A stretch of DNA of 64,000 nucleotides, taken from positions 1,364,001-1,428,000 of the forward strand of contig NZ_JAMBEP010000001.1 of assembly GCF_023374055.1 (NCBI RefSeq), given 5' to 3'. The position numbers and the translations under genes are program-made. Origin of the DNA: Luteimonas galliterrae. GTDB taxonomy: Bacteria; Pseudomonadota; Gammaproteobacteria; Xanthomonadales; Xanthomonadaceae. The number at the start of each line of letters is the position of its first letter. Position 1 is the stretch's first letter. A model generated the notes under the pieces. It saw only the letters and a program-made list of their open reading frames with translations, searched no databases and had not been told where the DNA came from. Below are positions 34,706-43,396 of this stretch, piece by piece.

Positions 34706-36370
34706 TCAAAGCATAGGTAGTTTCAATCCCTGCTTTTCCGCGCACTCCTGCGCAACCCCATACCCCGCATCCGCATGCCGCATAACCCCGGTCCCCGGAT
34801 CGTTCCACAACACCCGCGCAATACGCTTGTCCGCGGCTTCGGTGCCGTCGCAGACGATCACCACGCCGGAATGCTGCGAATAGCCCATGCCCACCCCGCC
34901 GCCGTGGTGTAGCGACACCCAGGTGGCGCCGCCGGCGACGTTCAACATCGCGTTGAGCAGGGGCCAGTCGGAGACGGCGTCGCTGCCGTCCTTCATCGCT
35001 TCGGTTTCGCGGTTGGGCGAGGCGACGCTGCCGCTGTCGAGGTGGTCGCGGCCGATCACGACCGGCGCCTTCAGCTCGCCGTTGCGGACCATCTCGTTGA
35101 ACGCCAGGCCGAGCTTGTGGCGTTGGCCCAGGCCGACCCAGCAGATGCGGGCCGGCAGGCCCTGGAAGCTGATGCGTTCGCGCGCCATGTCCAGCCAGTT
35201 GTGCAGATGCTTGTCGTCGGGGATCAGCTCCTTGACCTTCGCATCCGTCTTGTAGATGTCTTCCGGATCGCCGGACAGCGCCACCCAGCGGAACGGGCCG
35301 ACGCCGCGACAGAACAGCGGGCGCACGTAGGCCGGCACGAAACCGGGGAAATCGAACGCGTTCGCGCAGCCTTCGTCCTTGGCCATCTGGCGGATGTTGT
35401 TGCCGTAGTCGAACGTGGGGATGCCCATTTTCTGGAACGCGAGCATCGCTTCCACATGCACGCGCATCGACTTCTTGGCCGCGTCGCGCACTTTTTCCGG
35501 ATGCTGCGCCTGATCGGCGAGCCATTGCTCCACCGTCCAGCCGATCGGCAGATAACCGTGCACCGGGTCGTGCGCGCTGGTCTGGTCGGTCACCGCATCG
35601 GGGCGCACGCCGCGCTCGACGAGCTGCGGCAGGATCTCGCTGGCGTTGCCGAGCAGCGCGATCGATTTCGCCTGGCCGGCCTTCGTGTATTTGTCGATGC
35701 GCGCCAGCGCGTCGTCCAGGTCGCTCGCCTGCTCGTCCACGTAACGCGTGCGCAGGCGCATGTCGATGCGCGACTGCTGGCATTCGATGTTCAAACTGCA
35801 GGCGCCGGCCAGCGACGCGGCCAACGGCTGCGCGCCGCCCATGCCGCCCAGGCCCGCGGTGAGGATCCATTTGCCGGCGAGGTCGCCGTGGTAGTGCTGG
35901 CGGCCCATTTCGACGAAGGTTTCGTACGTGCCCTGCACGATGCCCTGGCTGCCGATGTAGATCCAGCTGCCGGCGGTCATCTGGCCGTACATCATCAGGC
36001 CTTTCTTATCGAGCGCGTTGAAGTGTTCCCACGTGGCCCAGTGCGGCACCAGGTTGGAGTTGGCGAGCAGTACGCGCGGCGCGTCGGCGTGCGTCGGGAA
36101 AATCCCCACGGGCTTGCCGGATTGGATCAGCAGCGTTTCGTCGTCGCGCAGTTCCTTCAGCGACTTGAGGATGGCGTCGTAGCAATCCCAGTCGCGCGCG
36201 GCGCGGCCGATGCCGCCGTAGACGACGAGTTCCGCGGGGTTTTCGGCCACGTCCGGATCCAGGTTGTTCTGGATCATGCGGAACGGCGCTTCGGTGAGCC
36301 AGCTCTTGCAGCTCAGCTCGGTGCCGCGCGGGGCGCGGATGGTGCGGGACGGGTCTTTGCGGTTGGACAT
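34706..36370 (-). CDS. hutU: Urocanate hydratase
   Basis: A 554-residue urocanase, second enzyme of histidine degradation, converting urocanate to imidazolonepropionate with tightly bound NAD+. Family blocks are all present: [34 protein letters not shown], the NAD loop [39 protein letters not shown] and [18 protein letters not shown]. The start at 36370 (MSNRKDPS) gives the usual length. Unlike typical operons, hutH and hutG are not adjacent; hutF and hutI lie 5-9 kb away. Confidence 0.97.
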   Translation of the reverse strand: MSNRKDPSRTIRAPRGTELSCKSWLTEAPFRMIQNNLDPDVAENPAELVVYGGIGRAARDWDCYDAILKSLKELRDDETLLIQSGKPVGIFPTHADAPRVLLANSNLVPHWATWEHFNALDKKGLMMYGQMTAGSWIYIGSQGIVQGTYETFVEMGRQHYHGDLAGKWILTAGLGGMGGAQPLAASLAGACSLNIECQQSRIDMRLRTRYVDEQASDLDDALARIDKYTKAGQAKSIALLGNASEILPQLVERGVRPDAVTDQTSAHDPVHGYLPIGWTVEQWLADQAQHPEKVRDAAKKSMRVHVEAMLAFQKMGIPTFDYGNNIRQMAKDEGCANAFDFPGFVPAYVRPLFCRGVGPFRWVALSGDPEDIYKTDAKVKELIPDDKHLHNWLDMARERISFQGLPARICWVGLGQRHKLGLAFNEMVRNGELKAPVVIGRDHLDSGSVASPNRETEAMKDGSDAVSDWPLLNAMLNVAGGATWVSLHHGGGVGMGYSQHSGVVIVCDGTEAADKRIARVLWNDPGTGVMRHADAGYGVAQECAEKQGLKLPML

Positions 36371-36423
36371 GCGCGAGGGCCGTGGTGCGGGAAGGACGCG
36401 ATTATCCCCCACGGCGCGGTAGG

Positions 36424-37200
36424 ATGCAGGCGATGCGAATCCTGGCTGCCTTTCTGTTGATTTCGCTGCTGTGCTGGGTGCAAACGGCGCCGGGGCATGG
36501 CGCCGGATCGGAGAGCTCGCGGCTGAAGCCGCTCCCACAAAAAGCAGAACGGGCGCTGGTATTTACGCGCACCGAGGGTTATCGCCACGATTCGATCCCC
36601 GCTGCGGCGGCCGCCGTGCGCGAGCTTGGCGCGCAGCTGGGTTGGCAGGTGGAGCATGGCGAGCAGGCGGGAGCGTTCACGCCGCAGAATCTGGCGCGCT
36701 ATCGCGTGGTGGTGTTCGCGAACACGACCGGCGATGTGCTGGACGATGCGCAGCAGGATGCGCTGCGTGCGTTCGTGGAAGGCGGCGGCGGGTTCGTCGG
36801 CATCCACTCGGCCGCGGATACGGAATACGAATGGCCGTGGTATGGCGAGCTCGTCGGTGCATGGTTCAAGAGCCATCCACCCGGCTTGCAGACGGCAGAT
36901 GTTGTTTTCGAAGGCGAACGGCCGCTGCTCAAGCGGCGCTGGCGCGCGACGGACGAGTTGTACAACTATCGGCGAAATCCGCGCGACGAGGTGCGCGTCG
37001 TCGCCACCGTGGACGAACAAGGGTACGAAGGCGGCACGATGGGTGCGGACCATCCGATCGCGTGGTGCCGGCGGATGGGTGCGGGGCGGGCTTGGTACAC
37101 GGGGCTCGGGCATCGGGTGGAGATGTATGCGGATGCGACGTTCCGGGCGCACCTGTTGCGTGGATTGCGGTTCGCAGCGGGGGTTTCCGGGACTTGTTGA
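36424..37200 (+). CDS. ThuA domain protein with a REP-derived linker
   Basis: A 258-residue exported ThuA/glutamine-amidotransferase-like protein: [58 protein letters not shown] and [20 protein letters not shown] are ThuA blocks (sugar metabolism, putative trehalose-related hydrolase fold). After the signal peptide ([17 protein letters not shown]) the sequence [12 protein letters not shown] is the in-frame translation of half a GTAGGAGCGG palindrome. Starts at 36424 or 36433 are both possible. Confidence 0.85.
   Translation: MQAMRILAAFLLISLLCWVQTAPGHGAGSESSRLKPLPQKAERALVFTRTEGYRHDSIPAAAAAVRELGAQLGWQVEHGEQAGAFTPQNLARYRVVVFANTTGDVLDDAQQDALRAFVEGGGGFVGIHSAADTEYEWPWYGELVGAWFKSHPPGLQTADVVFEGERPLLKRRWRATDELYNYRRNPRDEVRVVATVDEQGYEGGTMGADHPIAWCRRMGAGRAWYTGLGHRVEMYADATFRAHLLRGLRFAAGVSGTC
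36513..36545. repeat. REP half-element inside the ThuA-like gene
   Basis: GAGCTCGCGGCTGAAGCCGC followed by TCCCACAAAAAGC is one arm of the palindrome seen intact at 43281, 51835 and elsewhere. It is translated as SSRLKPLPQ between the signal peptide and the ThuA domain. Confidence 0.88.
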
Positions 37201-37211
37201 GCGGCTTCTGC

Positions 37212-37290
37212 CTTTCGTAGGAGCGGCTTTAGCCGCGAGCTTTTCCACCTCTGGCAAGAGCTCGCGGCTAAAGCCGCTCCTACGAAGAGC
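37212..37290. repeat. GTAGGAGCGGCT palindrome pair
   Basis: Facing arms CGTAGGAGCGGCTTTAGCCG and CGGCTAAAGCCGCTCCTACG with a short centre lie directly after the ThuA-like gene; they probably form its 3' hairpin. Confidence 0.9.
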
Positions 37291-37374
37291 CCGCTTGGCT
37301 CGCGTAATTGGCTCTATCCGGATTGATGTCCGAAAACGGCCAGTTTTGCCCCTATGAAGGCCTAGAATGGCCCC

Positions 37375-38880
37375 ATGCACGGCATGCCCACCCCCGAAAT
37401 ATGCAACCGCGCGCGGATCGCCCACGATCCGCGCTTCGATGGCCTGTTCTTCATCGCGGTGCGCAGCACCGGCATCTATTGCCGGCCGGTGTGCCCCGCG
37501 CCGACCGCGAAACGCGAGAACGTGGTGTTCTACCCCACGGCCGCGGCCGCAGTCGCGATGGGCTACCGGCCGTGCTTGCGCTGTCGGCCGGAACTGTCGC
37601 CGGAAGCGTTCGCGCGGATCGGCGAGGAGACCGTGCAGCGTGCGCTCGGGTTGATCGCGGAAGGCGCGCTGCAGGACGGCTCCGTCGAACAGCTCGCCGA
37701 ACGCGTCGGCGTGTGCAGCCGGCAGTTGCGGCGCCTGTTCGTGGCGCGCACCGGCGCGACGCCGATCGTGGTGCACACGACGCGGCGCATGTTGCTGGCG
37801 AAGCAGTTGCTGACGGAAACCTCGCTGCCGGTGACGCAAGTCGCGCTCGCGGCCGGATTCAACAGCCTGCGCCGCTTCAACGCCGCATTCCGCGAAGGTT
37901 GCGGCATGCCGCCGACTGCGATCCGCCGGCAACGCGCAGAAGCGCCGGGCGGCGCGCTGACGTTGCGATTGGGCTATCGGCCGCCGCTGGATTTCCCGGC
38001 GATGCTGGCGTTCCTGTCCAAACGCGCGCTGCCGGGCATCGAACGCGTCACGGACAGCAGCTACGAACGCATCGTCGGCCCGGCGGAAGCGCCGACGCTG
38101 ATCCATGTCAGCGCGGATGCGGCCAAGCCCGAACTGCTGTTGCGCATCGAAGGACCGGACCCGCGCGTGATCCCGGACATCGTGCGCCGCGTACGCCGCA
38201 TCTTCGACCTGGACGCGGACCTGCGCGCCGTGCATGCGGTGCTGCGCAGCGAACCGCTGCTGGCGCAGGCGATCAAGAAACGGCCGGGCCTGCGTGTGCC
38301 GGGCGGCTGGGACGGCTTCGAACTTGCCGTGCGCGCCGTGCTGGGCCAGCAGGTGAGCGTGGCCGGCGCGACCACGCTGGCGCGGCGGCTGGTCGATGCG
38401 TATGGCGAGCCGTGCAAAGGCGGACAACCGGGACTGGACCGCGTCTTCCCGCAACCGGAACGCCTGATCGGTGCGCCACTGGAACTGCTCGGCCTGCCGA
38501 AATCGCGCGCGACGACACTGCGCTCGTTGGCGCGCGCGATGGCCGATGGCCGCATCGATTTCGGCGCAGGCCAGCGCCTGGACGATTTCGTCGAACGCTT
38601 CACCGCCCTGCCCGGCATCGGCCCGTGGACGGCGCAATACGTGGCGATGCGCGCATTGAGCCAGCCGGACGCGTTCCCGGCCGGCGATCTGGTGCTGCAA
38701 CAAGTGCTGGGCGGCGCCACGAGCGGCGACGGCCTGCGCCTGACCGAACGCGCCACCGCCGCGCGCGCCGAAGCCTGGCGTCCGTGGCGCGCTTATGCGG
38801 TGTTGCAGCTGTGGCATCTGGCCGGCGACCATGCGGTGGCCAAGACCGAACAGAGGAAGAAGGCCCGTGTGGTTCGATGA
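37375..38880 (+). CDS. alkA: Ada-AlkA fusion: regulator and 3-methyladenine glycosylase II
   Basis: A 501-residue alkylation-repair protein. Residues 1-75 are an Ada zinc domain (IYCRPVCPAP ... RPCLRCRPE, four Cys, one of which accepts methyl from phosphotriesters). Residues ~85-185 are an AraC-type HTH (SVEQLAERVGVCSRQLRRLF). The rest is AlkA with the helix-hairpin-helix LPGIGPWTAQYVAMRAL and its aspartate in AGDLVLQQ. It removes 3-methyladenine and probably activates the adaptive response. The last 14 bases overlap ogt, so both are co-expressed. Confidence 0.95.
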   Translation: MHGMPTPEICNRARIAHDPRFDGLFFIAVRSTGIYCRPVCPAPTAKRENVVFYPTAAAAVAMGYRPCLRCRPELSPEAFARIGEETVQRALGLIAEGALQDGSVEQLAERVGVCSRQLRRLFVARTGATPIVVHTTRRMLLAKQLLTETSLPVTQVALAAGFNSLRRFNAAFREGCGMPPTAIRRQRAEAPGGALTLRLGYRPPLDFPAMLAFLSKRALPGIERVTDSSYERIVGPAEAPTLIHVSADAAKPELLLRIEGPDPRVIPDIVRRVRRIFDLDADLRAVHAVLRSEPLLAQAIKKRPGLRVPGGWDGFELAVRAVLGQQVSVAGATTLARRLVDAYGEPCKGGQPGLDRVFPQPERLIGAPLELLGLPKSRATTLRSLARAMADGRIDFGAGQRLDDFVERFTALPGIGPWTAQYVAMRALSQPDAFPAGDLVLQQVLGGATSGDGLRLTERATAARAEAWRPWRAYAVLQLWHLAGDHAVAKTEQRKKARVVR

Positions 38881-39382
38881 TTTCGCATCGCCGATCGGCC
38901 GGCTGGTGGTAGCGGCGGACGAAGAAGGCGTGCGCCACATCCTGTTCGACCGCAACCGCCATGGGCTGCCGAGCGGCCGCAGCGCATGGTTGCGTTCACC
39001 GCCGCGCGTGGTGCATGCACGCAAGCAGTTGGAAGAATATTTCGAAGGCGAACGCCGTCGATTCGACCTGCCGCTGATGCCGATAGGCACGCCGTTCCAG
39101 GTGCTGGTGTGGCATACGCTGGCGACGATTCCGTACGGCGAGACCTGGAGTTATGGGCAGCTGGCGAAAGTGATCGGCGAGCCGGAATCGGCGCGCGCGG
39201 TGGGCGCGGCGAACGGGCGCAATCCGATACCGATCGTGTTGCCGTGCCATCGGGTGATCGGGGCGGATGGCAGTTTGACGGGGTTCGGCGGCGGGCTCGA
39301 CAAGAAGGCGACGTTGTTGCGGTTGGAAGGCGCACTGCTTGTCGAAGAGAAGAAGCCGGTGACGGGCGATCTGTTCGGTTGA
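38867..39382 (+). CDS. ogt: Methylated-DNA-protein cysteine methyltransferase
   Basis: A 171-residue O6-alkylguanine repair protein. The acceptor cysteine lies in IVLPCHRVIGADG, preceded by the recognition helix YGQLAKVIGEPESARAVGAANG; GFGGGLDKKATLLRLEGA follows. The start is inferred as GTG (38867) behind GAGGAAGAAGG, inside the end of alkA. It acts once per molecule, moving the methyl group onto itself. The pair ada-alkA/ogt forms an alkylation-repair operon. Confidence 0.94.
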   Translation: MWFDDFASPIGRLVVAADEEGVRHILFDRNRHGLPSGRSAWLRSPPRVVHARKQLEEYFEGERRRFDLPLMPIGTPFQVLVWHTLATIPYGETWSYGQLAKVIGEPESARAVGAANGRNPIPIVLPCHRVIGADGSLTGFGGGLDKKATLLRLEGALLVEEKKPVTGDLFG

Positions 39383-39393
39383 GGTTTGGTTTT

Positions 39394-39556
39394 AAGCCGT
39401 CATTCCCGCGAAGGCGGGAATCCAGTGACTTTAAGACCTCTCCAGATCGCGACGAGGTGACCTGACATTCCGCGCGCCCTCACCCAACCCTCTCCCGCAA
39501 GCGGGAGAGGGCTCAAGCCAAGTCACTGGATTCCCGCCTTCGCGGGAATGACGGCT
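39394..39556. repeat. GTCATTCCCGCG inverted repeat with central Pro-type repeat
   Basis: CCGTCATTCCCGCGAAGGCG (about 39397) and its complement (to 39553) enclose CCCTCACCCAACCCTCTCCC with a GCGGGAGAGGGCT arm. Order and spacing match 23866-24020, showing that these parts move or spread as one unit. Confidence 0.87.
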
Positions 39557-39569
39557 TGAGAGCCATGCA

Positions 39570-40124
39570 TCAACCTTGCGGACAGGCTTGCCTGCGCCCT
39601 TCGCGGAACGCCGCCACCTGCGCTTCGGTCGCCCGCACCGGCTGCACGCCATCGTCGAACAACACGCGCCACACGCCGTCCGCACCCTTGTGCCACACCG
39701 ATTGGAACGCGCCCAGCGAAAACCGTTGCTTCGCCTCCGGCGCCAGGCTTTCGTACAGCGCCGGACCGCTGGAATAGGCGATGCCGGGTTCGCCGCCTAT
39801 CGCCACCATCGTCGGATACCACGACAGTTTCATGCGCTTGCCGGCGACGATGCCCGCCCAGCCTTGCGCGACGGCCTCGCGGCCGCGTTGCGGCTGCGCG
39901 CTCTTGGCGCCGAAGACGGCGCCGTCATGCAGATGCGCGGCGAAAGCGGCAGCATCGTGGTCGGCGACCGATTGCGCGAAGCTCAATTCGCGCGCCCAGA
40001 CCGCGCACTCGTCCGCACTGAGCTTCGGCAGCGGATCGGGCACCGCCGGTTCGGCCGCCTGTGCCGCCGCAGAGAGCAGCAGGAGGAAAACCGCGGCGCA
40101 GGCGTTGCGATACCGGACCGTCAT
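39570..40124 (-). CDS. Secreted NTF2-like (DUF4440) protein
   Basis: A 184-residue exported protein: signal peptide AAVFLLLLSAAAQAAE, then an NTF2-like domain (SFAQSVADHDAAAFAAHLHDGAVFGAK ... GREAVAQGWAGI ... VWHKGADGVWRVLFDDG). The pattern resembles secreted DUF4440 proteins of unknown role. GGAGGG lies just before the ATG at 40124. It is divergent from the NPP-type phosphodiesterase gene with a 55-bp gap. Confidence 0.8.
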   Translation of the reverse strand: MTVRYRNACAAVFLLLLSAAAQAAEPAVPDPLPKLSADECAVWARELSFAQSVADHDAAAFAAHLHDGAVFGAKSAQPQRGREAVAQGWAGIVAGKRMKLSWYPTMVAIGGEPGIAYSSGPALYESLAPEAKQRFSLGAFQSVWHKGADGVWRVLFDDGVQPVRATEAQVAAFREGRRQACPQG

Positions 40125-40179
40125 GAAAATTCCCTCCAGCTCTGACATCCTTCGCGCAGGCTAGCCGATCCGAGAACGC

Positions 40180-41424
40180 ATGCACCTGCCGTTGGTCATC
40201 CTCCGCACCCTATTGCTGTGCCTGTGCCTGGCCGCTTGCGCCAGCGTCGCGCCGCCGCCGGGCCCGCCGCAAACCGTGCTGCTGGTGTCGATCGACGCCT
40301 TCCGTCCGGATTATCTCGGCCTCGGCCTCACGCCGAACCTGGACCGGCTGGCGCGCGAAGGCGTGCGTGCGCAGTGGATGAATCCTTCGTACCCGTCGCT
40401 GACGTTCCCGAACCATTACACCCTCGTCACCGGCTTGCGGCCCGACCATCACGGCATCATCCACAACACGATGCGCGACGAATCGCTCGGCGGCTTCAAG
40501 CAGTCCGATCGCGAGGCGGTCGGCAACGGCCACTGGTGGGGCGGCGAGCCGGTCTGGGTGAGCGCGGAGAAAGCGGGCCTGCGCAGCGTGACGATGTACT
40601 GGCCCGGCAGCGAAGCGGCGATCGACGGCGTGCGGCCCTCGCAATGGCGCAAGTTCGACGACAAATCCGCTTACGACGAGCGCGTCGACCAGGTCGTGGC
40701 GTGGCTGGACGTGCCCGCCGCGCAAAGGCCGCGGCTGGCGACTTTGTATTTCGAAAAGGTCGACAAGAAAGGCCACGACTACGGCCCGAATTCCCCGCAG
40801 GTGCGCGAGGCCGTCGCCGAAGCCGATGCCGCGATCGGGCGGCTGACGCGGACGCTCGCGCAACGCGGCCTGCTGGACGGCATCAACCTGATCGTGGTGT
40901 CGGACCACGGCATGGCCGAAGTCGGGCCGGGCCATGCGATCGCGGTGGAGGACATGGTGCCGGTGGAGGATGCGGTGGTCGTGTCGATCGGGCAATCGAT
41001 CGGCATCGCGCCGCGCCCCGGCCGGGAAGCGAAAGCGGAAGCGCGGCTGCTCGGCGCGCATCCGCAATACGACTGCTGGCGCAAATCCGAGCTGCCGGCG
41101 CGCTGGCGTTACGGCAGCAATCCGCGCATTCCGCCGATCGTCTGCCAGATGCACGAGGGCTGGGACGCGCTGGAACGCGAAAAAGCGCTGCAGCGGCCCA
41201 AGGATGCGACGCGCGGCTCGCATGGCTACGATCCGGCATTGCCTTCGATGCGCGCCCTGTTCATCGCGCGCGGCCCGGCGTTCCGCCGTGGCGCGGTGCT
41301 GCCGCCGTTCGACAACGTCGATGTGTATCCGTTGCTGATGCGCCTGCTGGGCCTGCCGCCGGCGGCCAACGACGGCGATTCCGACCGGCTGCTGCCGGCC
41401 TTGGCCGCAGACCCGCCGCGTTGA
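40180..41424 (+). CDS. NPP-type nucleotide pyrophosphatase/phosphodiesterase
   Basis: A 414-residue lipoprotein (lipobox LAAC, C20) of the alkaline-phosphatase superfamily. The zinc ligand D39 lies in VSIDAFRPDYL, and the nucleophile T75 lies in YPSLTFPNHYTLVTGL. Further metal ligands are in EKVDKKGHDYGP, VVSDHGMAE and GSHGYDP. This corresponds to the NPP of Xanthomonas, which hydrolyses nucleotides and phosphodiesters outside the cytoplasm. It is followed 34 bp later by the EF-hand gene. Confidence 0.93.
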   Translation: MHLPLVILRTLLLCLCLAACASVAPPPGPPQTVLLVSIDAFRPDYLGLGLTPNLDRLAREGVRAQWMNPSYPSLTFPNHYTLVTGLRPDHHGIIHNTMRDESLGGFKQSDREAVGNGHWWGGEPVWVSAEKAGLRSVTMYWPGSEAAIDGVRPSQWRKFDDKSAYDERVDQVVAWLDVPAAQRPRLATLYFEKVDKKGHDYGPNSPQVREAVAEADAAIGRLTRTLAQRGLLDGINLIVVSDHGMAEVGPGHAIAVEDMVPVEDAVVVSIGQSIGIAPRPGREAKAEARLLGAHPQYDCWRKSELPARWRYGSNPRIPPIVCQMHEGWDALEREKALQRPKDATRGSHGYDPALPSMRALFIARGPAFRRGAVLPPFDNVDVYPLLMRLLGLPPAANDGDSDRLLPALAADPPR

Positions 41425-41458
41425 CGTTGGTATTGGCATCCCAAGAAGGAGCCCGCCC

Positions 41459-41887
41459 GTGCGTAAATTTTCGTTGATCGTCACTTCCGCGCTGTTCGCA
41501 AGCGCTTTCATCGCCGCCGCCTGGGCGCAGACCACCGCCGCGCCGGCGCCGGCCGCGAAACCGGCTGCCGCGCCCGCCCAGGAGCGCAGGGATCCCCGCG
41601 ATACGGACGGCGACCATCGCGCCAGCTGGGACGAATACCAGAAGGCGATGAAAGACAACTTCGCTCGCCTGGACAAGAACCAGGACAACGTGCTGGAAAG
41701 CGCCGAGCTGCCGCAAAATCCGCCGCCCAAGCCCGGCCAGCGGCTGAGCCGCGAGCAATTCGAAAAAGACCTGCGCCCCGGCTTCGACAACCTGGACAAG
41801 AACAAGGACGGCTATCTGGCCGGCGACGAGTTGCCGAGGGCTCCGGGCGCCAAGCCCGCACCAGCGCCGGCTGCCGCGAAGAAATAA
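41459..41887 (+). CDS. Secreted EF-hand calcium-binding protein
   Basis: A 142-residue periplasmic protein: signal peptide to AAAWAQ, an Ala/Pro-rich linker, then three EF-hand loops DTDGDHRASWDE, DKNQDNVLESAE and DKNKDGYLAGDE, and an Ala/Pro/Lys tail. The start is GTG (41459), 8 bases after AAGGA. It may bind calcium for the upstream phosphodiesterase or simply buffer calcium (inference). Confidence 0.88.
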   Translation: MRKFSLIVTSALFASAFIAAAWAQTTAAPAPAAKPAAAPAQERRDPRDTDGDHRASWDEYQKAMKDNFARLDKNQDNVLESAELPQNPPPKPGQRLSREQFEKDLRPGFDNLDKNKDGYLAGDELPRAPGAKPAPAPAAAKK

Positions 41888-41893
41888 CCGCGG

Positions 41894-41928
41894 CTTTTGT
41901 AGGAGCGGCTTCAGCCGCGAGCTCTTCC
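41894..41928. repeat. Single GTAGGAGCGGCT arm
   Basis: One arm (TTTTGTAGGAGCGGCTTCAG then CCGCGAGCTCTTCCC) lacks its facing partner, unlike most copies in the window. Confidence 0.85.
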
Positions 41929-41970
41929 CATCGGAATGCATCGCCGCCGGAAACATCCCGGCGGCATGCT

Positions 41971-43230
41971 TCAACGCTCCAGCAATTCCCGCATCGCCAA
42001 CCGGAATCGCGCAGCGATGCGTTCGCCATCGATATGGCGGCCGGTTTCGACCACGCGCCCGCCCGCGACTTCCACGACATCGACCAGATTGCGGTTGCCG
42101 CTGAATATCCAACGGTCGATCGCGTCGTCTTCGTTCGCGCCGGCCAGCTGCGGCGCATGCGGATCCAGCATCACCCGGTCGGACACGTCGAACCCGGTCG
42201 ATGCCGGTGCGCTGGCGACGACGTCGTGCAGCAGCGTGCGGCCGACGCTGGGCGAATCCGCGCGCACGGCGATGTTGCGATGGCGTGTGTCCAAGCGCTG
42301 GCCGTATTCCAGCCAGCGCAACTCTTCCACCGGCGATACCGAGATGTGCGAGTCCGAGCCGATGCCCCAGGCGCCGTTCGCGGCCAGGTAATCGCGCAGC
42401 GGGAACAGGCCGTCGCCGAGATTCGCTTCGGTCGTAGGGCAGATCGCCACCGTGGCGCCGCTGCGGGCGATGCCGCGCACTTCGGCCGGCGTCAGGTGGG
42501 TGGCGTGCACCAGCGTCCAGCGCGGATCGACCTGCGCGTTCGCCAGCAGCCATTCCACCGGCCGGCCGCCGCGGATCGCGGTGCAGTCCTGCACTTCGCC
42601 GATCTGCTCGGCGATATGGATGTGCACGCGCGTGTCCTGCGGCAACGCCTGCAGCACTTCGCGCATCGCTTCGGGCGGCACCGCGCGCAGGCTGTGCAAT
42701 GCGCAACCGATGCGCAGCGCCGGGCCCTGCTCCGCGCTCAGCGTTTCGAACAGGCGCAGGTAGCCTTCGATCGAATGGCCGAAGCGGCGCTGCCTTTCGC
42801 TGAGCGCGCGGCCGTCGAAGCCGCCGGTCATGTACAGCACCGGCAACAGCGTCATGCGGATGCCGGTGTCGCGGGCGGCGGCGATCAGCGCGCGCGACAT
42901 CGCCGCCGGATCGTCGTAAGGCCGGCCATCGGGCGCGTGGTGCAGATAGTGGAATTCGCAGACGGTCGTGTAGCCGGCCTCCAGCATTTCCGCGTAAAGC
43001 TGCGCGGCCACGGCGTGCAGCGTTTCCGGCCCGAAGCGGGCGGCCATGCGGTACATGGTTTCGCGCCAGGTCCAGAACGAATCTTCCGGATGCGTCTGCC
43101 GCTCGGCCATGCCGGCCATGGCGCGCTGGAAGGCATGCGAATGCAGATTGGCGATGCCAGGCAGCGTCCAGCCGGGCTGGGCGGCGCCGTCGCGCCAGCC
43201 TTGCGGTGTCCAGGTCTTGCCTTCGCTCAT
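41971..43230 (-). CDS. hutF: Formimidoylglutamate deiminase, shortened N-terminus
   Basis: A 419-residue amidohydrolase that converts N-formimino-glutamate to N-formylglutamate and ammonia. Zinc-site and substrate motifs are present: LPGIANLHSHAFQRAMAG, DSFWTWRETMYR, EFHYLHH, VHIHIAEQ, LVHATHLTP and GIGSDSHIS. HutF proteins normally have ~30 more residues between the first strand and LPG; here the start MSEGKTWTPQGWRDG joins almost directly to PGWTLPG, so the small beta-sandwich is cut down. Divergent from hutI. Confidence 0.95.
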   Translation of the reverse strand: MSEGKTWTPQGWRDGAAQPGWTLPGIANLHSHAFQRAMAGMAERQTHPEDSFWTWRETMYRMAARFGPETLHAVAAQLYAEMLEAGYTTVCEFHYLHHAPDGRPYDDPAAMSRALIAAARDTGIRMTLLPVLYMTGGFDGRALSERQRRFGHSIEGYLRLFETLSAEQGPALRIGCALHSLRAVPPEAMREVLQALPQDTRVHIHIAEQIGEVQDCTAIRGGRPVEWLLANAQVDPRWTLVHATHLTPAEVRGIARSGATVAICPTTEANLGDGLFPLRDYLAANGAWGIGSDSHISVSPVEELRWLEYGQRLDTRHRNIAVRADSPSVGRTLLHDVVASAPASTGFDVSDRVMLDPHAPQLAGANEDDAIDRWIFSGNRNLVDVVEVAGGRVVETGRHIDGERIAARFRLAMRELLER

Positions 43231-43280
43231 GGCTGCATTCTCGCCCGATCGCATCCTGATGGCGAGCAGCGCCGCTCTGC

Positions 43281-43367
43281 CTTTGTGGGAGCGGCTTTAG
43301 CCGCGAGCTTTTCCACCATGAGCCATAGACGGCTCAAGAGCTCGCGGCTGAAGCCGCCTCCCACAGA
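43281..43367. repeat. GTGGGAGCGGCT palindrome pair
   Basis: Facing GTGGGAGCGGCTTTAGCCGC and GCGGCTGAAGCCGCCTCCCA arms lie between the divergent hutF and hutI genes, an unusual place because these hairpins mostly follow genes. Confidence 0.88.
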
Positions 43368-43396
43368 ATGGCCGGGTGGCCCGTACAATCCGGAAC

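Noticed and set aside
34620-35870. TIR gene extended to a 795-residue protein reaching into hutU
   Set aside because: The extension is an out-of-frame reading of hutU plus the AT-rich gap. The methionine at 34619 begins exactly at the TIR fold.
36313-39090. A 925-codon open frame antisense to the ThuA-like, alkA and ogt genes
   Set aside because: It spans three real genes and a palindrome and has no recognisable domain; a high-GC shadow.
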